A stretch of DNA of 11,956 nucleotides from an uncultured Methylobacteriaceae bacterium. GTDB lineage: Bacteria; Pseudomonadota; Alphaproteobacteria; Rhizobiales; Beijerinckiaceae. Each line of letters starts with the position of its first letter. Position 1 is the first letter of the stretch. Shown piece by piece: positions 6,151 to 11,956 of the stretch. The position numbers and the translations under genes were made by a program. The notes under the pieces were generated by a model, which was not told the DNA's origin, did not search any database, and was given only the letters and a program-made list of their open reading frames with translations. Where the stretch lies: assembly GCA_937872715.1 (NCBI GenBank), contig CALMTJ010000165.1:1-11956 (forward strand), read 5' to 3'.

Positions 6151-6782
6151 CGCTCTTCGATTACTGGCGGTCGACCTCCTCGTACCGCCTCCGCATCGCG
6201 CTCGCGCTGAAGGGAATCGCGCCCGACCGGGAGGCGATCCACCTCGTGCGCAACGGCGGCGAGCAGCTCGGCGCGGCCTACCGGGCGCTGAACCCGCAGG
6301 GCCGGGTGCCGAGCCTACGGCTGGACGACGGCACGGTGCTGATCCAATCTCCCGCCATCATCGAGTACCTGGAGGAGACCCGCCCCGAGCCGCCGCTCCT
6401 TCCGGCCGACCCGGTATCACGCGCTCGCGTCCGGGCCGTCGCGGCGATCATCGGCTGCGATATGCACCCGCTCCACAATTCCGGCCCGCTCGGCTATCTC
6501 CGCCGCGAACTGGGCGCCTCCGAACCGGCGGTGGCGGCCTGGATCACCCGCTGGATCGGGGACGGGTTCTCGGCGGTCGAGGCGCTGATCGGCCCGGAGG
6601 GCTTCTGCTTCGGGCCGGAGCCCGGCCTCGCGGACGTCTACCTCGTCCCCCAGCTCTACGCCGCCCGCCGCTTCGCCGTGCCGCTCGACGGCTATCCGAA
6701 CATCCTCCGGGCCGGAGCGCTCGCCGAGGCGCACCCGGCCTTCGCGGCGGCGCACCCGTCCCGCCAGCCGGACGCGGAGTGA
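6147..6782 (+). CDS. maiA: Maleylacetoacetate isomerase (zeta-class glutathione transferase)
   Basis: MaiA isomerises 4-maleylacetoacetate to 4-fumarylacetoacetate with glutathione as cofactor, between HmgA and FahA. The 211-residue protein has the zeta-class N-terminal thioredoxin fold with RSTSSYRLRIALALKG (about residues 8-23, the glutathione-activating serine region), NPQGRVPSL with the conserved cis-proline, and the QSPAIIEYLEE glutathione-binding loop. The helical C-terminal domain contains CDMHPLHN, the family's CDIHPL-type motif. The start ATG at 6147 overlaps the Rieske stop codon by ATGA and matches the family N-terminus (MTLFDYWRS). It is the last gene of the operon. It converges on the YhaV toxin gene across 25 bp with no obvious terminator. 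Confidence 0.95.
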   Translation: MTLFDYWRSTSSYRLRIALALKGIAPDREAIHLVRNGGEQLGAAYRALNPQGRVPSLRLDDGTVLIQSPAIIEYLEETRPEPPLLPADPVSRARVRAVAAIIGCDMHPLHNSGPLGYLRRELGASEPAVAAWITRWIGDGFSAVEALIGPEGFCFGPEPGLADVYLVPQLYAARRFAVPLDGYPNILRAGALAEAHPAFAAAHPSRQPDAE

Positions 6783-6807
6783 TCCGTCCGGTCGGCCCCC
6801 ATGGCCG

Positions 6808-7353
6808 TCATCTCCGGCCCTTTCGCCTCCGGCCCGGGCCTGCGTCCTCGCCTCGTCCCCGCCCGGCGGGCTCCGCCTCGTCCCTTCGCAGGCGATCGCT
6901 CGCCTCGTCGAGGCTCGCGGCTTCGAGGAGGTCGCGCCAATCGTCAGGCGGGTTTCCGGACTCCAGCATCCGCCTGAACACCGCGTAGGCATCCGAACGC
7001 GAGCCGTAGGTCCGCAGCGTCTCGCGGTCGTTGACCCAGGCATAGATGACGATCCGCGAGCGGGTGTCGTATCGGAAGAACAGCCGGAAGCGGCCGCCGC
7101 CGAACTTGGCCCGGAACCAATGTGTCCGCTCCGGGCCTAGCGTGCCGCCCAACCGGTATTCCGGGCGCGTCGGGTCGGACGGAACCGTCTCGAAGACGAG
7201 CTTGCGCAGAGCGGCCAGCAGCTTGAAGTTCGCCGTGCGGCCGACCTCGTCCGGGTCTCCCGCCCCTCGTGATGCGTCTACGGCCTTCGCGAGGCGCTCG
7301 AGCTGGTCGAGGAAGAGCGGATGACCGTAGAGGTGCCATCCTCCGACGATCAT
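6808..7353 (-). CDS. yhaV: YhaV-type toxin (type II toxin-antitoxin ribonuclease)
   Basis: The protein belongs to the YhaV toxin family, RelE-superfamily endoribonucleases that block translation and are held inactive by PrlF. The family core spans residues ~5-140: GWHLYGHPLFLDQLERL, the RLGGTLGPERTHWFRAKF block, RFRLFFRY, and VIYAWVNDRETLRTYGS, then a YAVFRRMLESGNPPDDW helix. It is 181 residues, longer than the ~154 of E. coli YhaV, because of an arginine-rich tail (GRGRGEDAGPGRRRKGRR). The ATG at 7353 overlaps the antitoxin TGA (7350-7353). It has no Shine-Dalgarno and lies two bases after a GC-rich hairpin, so expression should depend on translation of the antitoxin. It is convergent with maiA. 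Confidence 0.9.
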   Translation of the reverse strand: MIVGGWHLYGHPLFLDQLERLAKAVDASRGAGDPDEVGRTANFKLLAALRKLVFETVPSDPTRPEYRLGGTLGPERTHWFRAKFGGGRFRLFFRYDTRSRIVIYAWVNDRETLRTYGSRSDAYAVFRRMLESGNPPDDWRDLLEAASLDEASDRLRRDEAEPAGRGRGEDAGPGRRRKGRR

Positions 7354-7679
7354 CGGAGGGCGACGTCGCCCTCGATCGGCTCCTGGGGATCGACCTCGCC
7401 TTCGCCCGCGAGCTCGGCCAACCTCGATGCGAGGTCCGGGTTCAGCGCCGTCACGCCCTCCGGCCGCCGCTGAATGTCGCGGGCCAGGAACGCCAGGAAG
7501 CTGCCGATGGCCGGATCCTCGCCGACCGCGTCCGCCCGCCGGACCGTCACGCCCTCCGAACCCACGGCGAAGGCGATACGGCCGCCCACATCCACCCCGA
7601 GAGCCTGCCGGACGGATTTCGGGACGGTCGTCTGCCCCTTGGCGGTGATCTTGCTGACCTCCTCGACGATGACCGGCAT
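7350..7679 (-). CDS. prlF: PrlF-type antitoxin (AbrB/SpoVT-like DNA-binding domain)
   Basis: The 109-residue protein begins with a swapped-hairpin AbrB-like domain, visible as SKITAKGQTTVPKSVRQALGV and GRIAFAVGSEGVTVRRAD (about residues 8-50). Its C-terminal half (FLAFLARDIQRRPEGV and acidic residues) should wrap and neutralise YhaV. I prefer ATG at 7679 over the immediately preceding GTG at 7682, because GAGGA lies six to seven bases before the ATG and only about three before the GTG. It is the first gene of the pair, in the usual antitoxin-first order, and probably autoregulates through the palindrome at 7700-7717. Confidence 0.9.
   Translation of the reverse strand: MPVIVEEVSKITAKGQTTVPKSVRQALGVDVGGRIAFAVGSEGVTVRRADAVGEDPAIGSFLAFLARDIQRRPEGVTALNPDLASRLAELAGEGEVDPQEPIEGDVALR
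7356..7373 (-). promoter_or_regulatory. Perfect palindrome / hairpin just before the toxin start codon
   Basis: GAGGGCGACGTCGCCCTC is an 18-bp perfect palindrome inside the antitoxin's last codons (EGDVAL). In the mRNA it folds as a 7-bp GC-rich stem with an ACGU loop that ends two bases before the toxin AUG. It would hide the initiation region unless a ribosome finishing prlF opens it. It is also codon-constrained, so chance is possible. Confidence 0.5.
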
Positions 7680-7699
7680 CACGATTCCTCAGAGGTGAA

Positions 7700-7717
7700 G
7701 TAAGGAAATTACCTTAC
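7700..7717. promoter_or_regulatory. Candidate PrlF/YhaV autoregulatory operator
   Basis: GTAAGGAAATTACCTTAC is an 18-bp palindrome with one mismatched pair (GTAAGG / CCTTAC arms, AATT centre) lying 21 bp before the prlF ATG. It is the most AT-rich spot nearby and overlaps the predicted -10 element, as expected for an autorepressing AbrB-type antitoxin. Confidence 0.65.
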
Positions 7718-7739
7718 ACCATGGAGACGAACCGCTCAA
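7711..7739 (-). promoter_or_regulatory. Possible prlF-yhaV promoter
   Basis: On the minus strand TTGAGC (7739-7734) and TAAGGT (7716-7711) are 17 bp apart. The -10 falls within the palindrome, and the -35 lies at the extreme 3' end of the lrp-like gene. Transcription could therefore start independently of the upstream regulator, though read-through from it is also possible. Confidence 0.4.
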
Positions 7740-8218
7740 GCCGCGCCGTCCAGCGGCATCGGCGCGCCGCTCTTCAGCGTGTCCAGCACCACGGAGGTGC
7801 GGACGCTCGCCACGCTTTCGTGGGGCAGGAGCGAGCCGTTGACCACCTCCGACAGGGCGCGGAGGTCCGGCAGGATCATCTTGAGGAGGTAGTCGCTGTC
7901 GCCGGTCAGCGCATGCGCTTCCAGCACGCAGGGCAGGCCGCGGACGAGCTCGGCGAAGCGGCGGGAATTGTCGCCGCTATGGGTCGCGAGCGTGACGCGG
8001 GTGAACACGGTGACGCTGAGCCCGAGCAGCGCGGGATCGAGCTCCGCCCGGTAGGATCGCACGACGCCCCGCTCCTCCAGCCTGAGCCGGCGGCGGGAGC
8101 ATTGGCTGGCCGACAGGTTCACCCTGTCCGCGAGCTCGCCATTGGTGAGCCGCCCATCCGCCTGCAGCGCGGCCAGGATGCCGAGGTCGAACGGATCGAG
8201 CGCGACCGAGTTGTTCAC
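7736..8218 (-). CDS. Lrp/AsnC-family transcriptional regulator, probable regulator of hppD
   Basis: The 160-residue protein has an N-terminal AsnC helix-turn-helix (LDPFDLGILAALQADGRL, GELADRVNLSASQCSRRRLRLEERGVV; about residues 6-55). It also has a C-terminal RAM ligand-binding domain with VLEAHALTGDSDYLLKM, the family's G-D-x-D-Y-L-L-K block. I chose GTG at 8218 (MNNSVALD), with GGGAG about eight bases upstream. The frame extends to 8299, but that would add a Cys/Arg-rich leader covering most of the space before hppD. It is divergent from hppD across 113 bp, the standard layout for a local activator or repressor, probably sensing an amino acid or aromatic substrate of the pathway (inference). 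Confidence 0.88.
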   Translation of the reverse strand: MNNSVALDPFDLGILAALQADGRLTNGELADRVNLSASQCSRRRLRLEERGVVRSYRAELDPALLGLSVTVFTRVTLATHSGDNSRRFAELVRGLPCVLEAHALTGDSDYLLKMILPDLRALSEVVNGSLLPHESVASVRTSVVLDTLKSGAPMPLDGAA

Positions 8219-8331
8219 CAGAGCCGCTCCCGATGCACGACATGCGCGGCCGGCGCCGTCAGCACGGCGCAGATCGCACGCACATCGCGGGCAGGACATG
8301 CTTTCCTCGCCTCGTCAACCAGGAGGTAGCG
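8219..8331. promoter_or_regulatory. Divergent lrp-like / hppD control region with a dyad and direct repeats
   Basis: A dyad at 8253-8270 has 7-bp perfect arms (GCGCCGT / ACGGCGC) around CAGC. GCACGACATGC (8235-8245) is repeated with one change as GCAGGACATGC (8291-8301), 56 bp apart, flanking the dyad. These could be sites for an Lrp octamer, but Lrp-family motifs are loose. I see no convincing -35/-10 pair. Confidence 0.4.
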
Positions 8332-9444
8332 ATGGGACCCTTTCCGCACGATGCGCCGGCCCCGGCGATCGACGCCCGCAACCCGATGGGCACTGACGGT
8401 TTCGAGTTCGTCGAATACGCCCATCCGGACCCGGCCGAGCTGCACGGCCTGTTCAGGTCGATGGGCTTCTCGCCGGTCGCGACGCACCGGACGAAGAAGA
8501 TCACGCTCTACCGCCAGGGCGACGTGAACTACCTCGTGAACGAGGAGCCCGGCACGCACGGCTTCAACTTCGTGGCCGCCCACGGCCCCTGCGCGCCCTC
8601 CATGGCGTTCCGGGTTGTGGATGCGAGGCACGCCTACGAGCGCGCGATCGCGCAGGGGGCGGAGCCGGCCGACCCGGCGGACGGCGACAAGACGCTGGAC
8701 GTCCCGGCCGTGAAGGGGATCGGCGGCTCGCTCCTCTACTTCGTCGACATCTACGGCCCGAAAGGCTCCGCCTACGAGGCCGAGTTCGCGTGGACGGGCG
8801 AGCGCGACCCCCGTCCGGAGGGCGACGGGCTGTTCTACCTCGACCACCTCACCCACAACGTCCGGCGCGGCCGCATGGATGTCTGGGCCGGGTTCTACGA
8901 GCGCATCTTCAATTTCCGGCAGATCCGCTACTTCGACATCGAAGGCAAGATGACGGGACTGTTCTCGAAGGCGCTGACCTCCCCGGACGGCAAGATCCGC
9001 ATCCCGATCAACGAGGATGCCGGCGACAAGGGACAGATCGAGGAATACCTGCACGCCTATAACGGCGAGGGCATCCAGCACATCGCCTGCGGCTGCCGGG
9101 AAATCTACCGGACGATCGAGACGCTCCGGTCTCGCGGCGTCTCGTTCATGCCGCCGCCGCCCGCGATCTATTACAAGCGGGTCGACAAGCGCGTCCCGGG
9201 CCATGGCGAGCCGCTCGACCGAATGGAGCGGAACGGCATCCTGGTGGACGGAGAAGGCGTCGTCGAGGGCGGCTACACCAAGATCCTGCTGCAGCTCTTC
9301 TCGGCCAACGCTATCGGGCCGATCTTCTTCGAGTTCATCCAGCGCAAGGGTGACGACGGGTTCGGCGAGGGTAATTTCAAGGCGCTCTTCGAATCGATCG
9401 AGGAGGACCAGATCCGCCGCGGCGTCCTCCAGGCGGCCGAGTAG
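8332..9444 (+). CDS. hppD: 4-hydroxyphenylpyruvate dioxygenase
   Basis: HppD converts 4-hydroxyphenylpyruvate to homogentisate with O2 and Fe(II), supplying the HmgA substrate. The 370-residue protein has two vicinal-oxygen-chelate domains; the C-terminal one carries the iron ligands H172 (YLDHLTHNV), H250 (GEGIQHIA) and E334 (IFFEFIQRKGDDGFGEGNF). The RKGDDGFGEGNFKALFESIE end is diagnostic. The start ATG at 8332 has a strong AGGAGGT (8321-8327). A longer frame from 8233 adds an implausible His/Arg-rich leader. It is apart from hmgA-fahA-maiA, with the toxin-antitoxin pair and the Lrp-type gene between, so it is likely controlled separately. Confidence 0.97.
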   Translation: MGPFPHDAPAPAIDARNPMGTDGFEFVEYAHPDPAELHGLFRSMGFSPVATHRTKKITLYRQGDVNYLVNEEPGTHGFNFVAAHGPCAPSMAFRVVDARHAYERAIAQGAEPADPADGDKTLDVPAVKGIGGSLLYFVDIYGPKGSAYEAEFAWTGERDPRPEGDGLFYLDHLTHNVRRGRMDVWAGFYERIFNFRQIRYFDIEGKMTGLFSKALTSPDGKIRIPINEDAGDKGQIEEYLHAYNGEGIQHIACGCREIYRTIETLRSRGVSFMPPPPAIYYKRVDKRVPGHGEPLDRMERNGILVDGEGVVEGGYTKILLQLFSANAIGPIFFEFIQRKGDDGFGEGNFKALFESIEEDQIRRGVLQAAE

Positions 9445-9512
9445 CGCCGCCCTTCCCGGGGCCGGAACCCGTCGCTCGCGACTTCGCCCGTGATCGGCGC
9501 CACCCGCTCGAC

Positions 9513-9526
9513 GCAAGTCGACTTGC
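9513..9526. promoter_or_regulatory. Perfect 14-bp palindrome upstream of acs, with a possible promoter
   Basis: GCAAGTCGACTTGC is perfectly self-complementary and sits 74 bp before the acs ATG. Its right half overlaps TTGCAC (9523-9528), which is followed after 17 bp by CTAAGG (9546-9551), a weak -35/-10 pair. It could be an operator for acs. The rest of 9445-9599 shows no gene, and I see no clear hppD terminator. Confidence 0.4.
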
Positions 9527-9599
9527 ACCGCCTCGCCGCCTGCCTCTAAGGCTCGCGAAAGAGCGCGGCATTCCGATCGCGCCGGGACAGGAGGACGCC

Positions 9600-11462
<1,863 letters not shown>

Positions 11463-11546
11463 GGAGACGTGAGCGCGCTCGGCGACACCTCGACGCTCGC
11501 CGACCCGGCGGTGGTGGACGACCTCGTCGCCAACCGCGTCGCATGA
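11463..11546 (+). pseudogene. Detached C-terminal tail of acs beyond the premature stop
   Basis: Twenty-seven sense codons directly after the TAG, in the acs frame, encode the conserved end of acetyl-CoA synthetases (GDVSALGDTSTLADPAVVDD, then LVANRVA) and finish with TGA at 11544-11546. That TGA overlaps the next ATG (11543-11546). A GTG at 11469 preceded by GGGAGAC could in principle restart translation of a 25-residue peptide, but this is probably incidental. Codon quality remains high, so the mutation is likely recent. Confidence 0.85.
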
Positions 11547-11956
11547 GCCGAGTCGCGATGCTCGGCGCGGGCGCGTTCGGCACCGCCGTCGGCGCGGTGC
11601 TCGCGCGCGCGGGGCACGACGTCGTCATGCTCTGCCGAACGGTGGAACAGGCGACGACGATCCGCGAGACCGGCCAGAACGCGCGCTACTTCCCCGGTCA
11701 GCATTTGCCCGCGGGCATGACGACGGCGACCGACTTTGCCGACGTGGCGGATGCCGATGCGCTGTTCCTTGCCTTCCCGGCGCGCGTCATGGACGATTAT
11801 GCGCGGACCATCGCCGAGGCGCATCCGGACGCGCTCGTCGTCAATCTGGTGAAGGGACTCCACCACGAGCATTTCACCTTCGCCGAGCTGTTCCGCCAAG
11901 TTGCACCGCAGGTCCGCTACGTTGCGCTGAAGGGGCCGACCTTCGCGCGTCCGCTA
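11543..11956 (+). CDS. GpsA-like NAD(P)-dependent glycerol-3-phosphate dehydrogenase family protein (partial)
   Basis: The first 138 residues lie in the window and the gene runs off the right edge. It opens with a Rossmann dinucleotide motif, VAMLGAGAFGTAVGAVLARAGHDV. It continues with NARYFPGQHLP (the NxRYLPG-type motif of GpsA), an ADALFLAFPA strand, VVNLVKGL with the conserved lysine region, and KGPTFARP, equivalent to the GPSFA block. This fits sn-glycerol-3-phosphate dehydrogenases, which interconvert dihydroxyacetone phosphate and glycerol 3-phosphate. It may be a paralog rather than the housekeeping enzyme, so I give no symbol. The start ATG overlaps the ancestral acs TGA and has no good Shine-Dalgarno of its own, so it was probably made by translational coupling to acs. 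Codons such as TTT, CTT, TTG, GTT and GCA are slightly more frequent than in neighbouring genes. Confidence 0.8.
   Translation, partial: MSRVAMLGAGAFGTAVGAVLARAGHDVVMLCRTVEQATTIRETGQNARYFPGQHLPAGMTTATDFADVADADALFLAFPARVMDDYARTIAEAHPDALVVNLVKGLHHEHFTFAELFRQVAPQVRYVALKGPTFARPL

Noticed and set aside
8219..8331. Overlapping upstream extensions of both the Lrp-type protein (to 8299) and HppD (from 8233)
   Set aside because: Both extensions would use the same 113 bp, give Cys/Arg/His-rich leaders and ignore better ribosome binding sites at 8218 and 8332.
8215..9528. A 437-codon minus-strand open frame opposite hppD
   Set aside because: hppD has complete iron ligands and a strong ribosome binding site; the antisense frame has no domain signal.
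11463..11542. A separate short gene between acs and the GpsA-like gene
   Set aside because: The frame is continuous with acs and encodes the known Acs tail, so it is a remnant, not an independent gene.

Overview
The window comes from a GC-rich alphaproteobacterium, most likely of the Hyphomicrobiales and perhaps near Methylobacteriaceae. The reasons are the very high third-position GC, the protein sequence style, and a long inverted repeat (GGCCGGGC / GCCCGGCC core) of the kind scattered through those genomes. This placement is inference; no rRNA is present.

Left part (1-1261). Positions 1 to about 150 hold the inner part of an unrecognised minus-strand gene. It meets, head-on and without a promoter-sized gap, a GyrI-like effector-binding protein (97-633) that seems to have lost its natural N-terminus. 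An orphan 179-residue helical protein follows (722-1261), behind a leader with paired direct and inverted repeats.

Centre (1265-9444). This is a tyrosine / homogentisate degradation locus. A MarR regulator and a NAPE-PLD-type metallo-beta-lactamase-fold hydrolase are transcribed leftward. Divergent from them runs hmgA - fahA - small Rieske ferredoxin - maiA. The last three genes overlap by ATGA, and a 116-bp REP-like inverted repeat separates hmgA from fahA. A YhaV/PrlF toxin-antitoxin pair lies antisense after maiA. It is followed by an Lrp/AsnC regulator divergent from hppD. Together HppD, HmgA, MaiA and FahA convert 4-hydroxyphenylpyruvate to fumarate and acetoacetate. The aminotransferase that would feed the pathway is not in the window.

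Right part (9600-11956). An acetyl-CoA synthetase gene (acs) is followed by the start of a GpsA-like dehydrogenase. The acs frame is broken by an in-frame TAG at 11460-11462. The missing C-terminal tail is still encoded in the same frame up to a TGA at 11544-11546, and that TGA overlaps the next gene's ATG as ATGA. The stop leaves the catalytic lysine (K610) but removes the tail that in Salmonella Acs contains Leu641, which is needed for acetylation of that lysine. This is the most notable observation. Others are the Rieske protein inside the tyrosine operon, a hairpin directly before the toxin start codon, and an 18-bp candidate MarR operator overlapping both divergent promoters.
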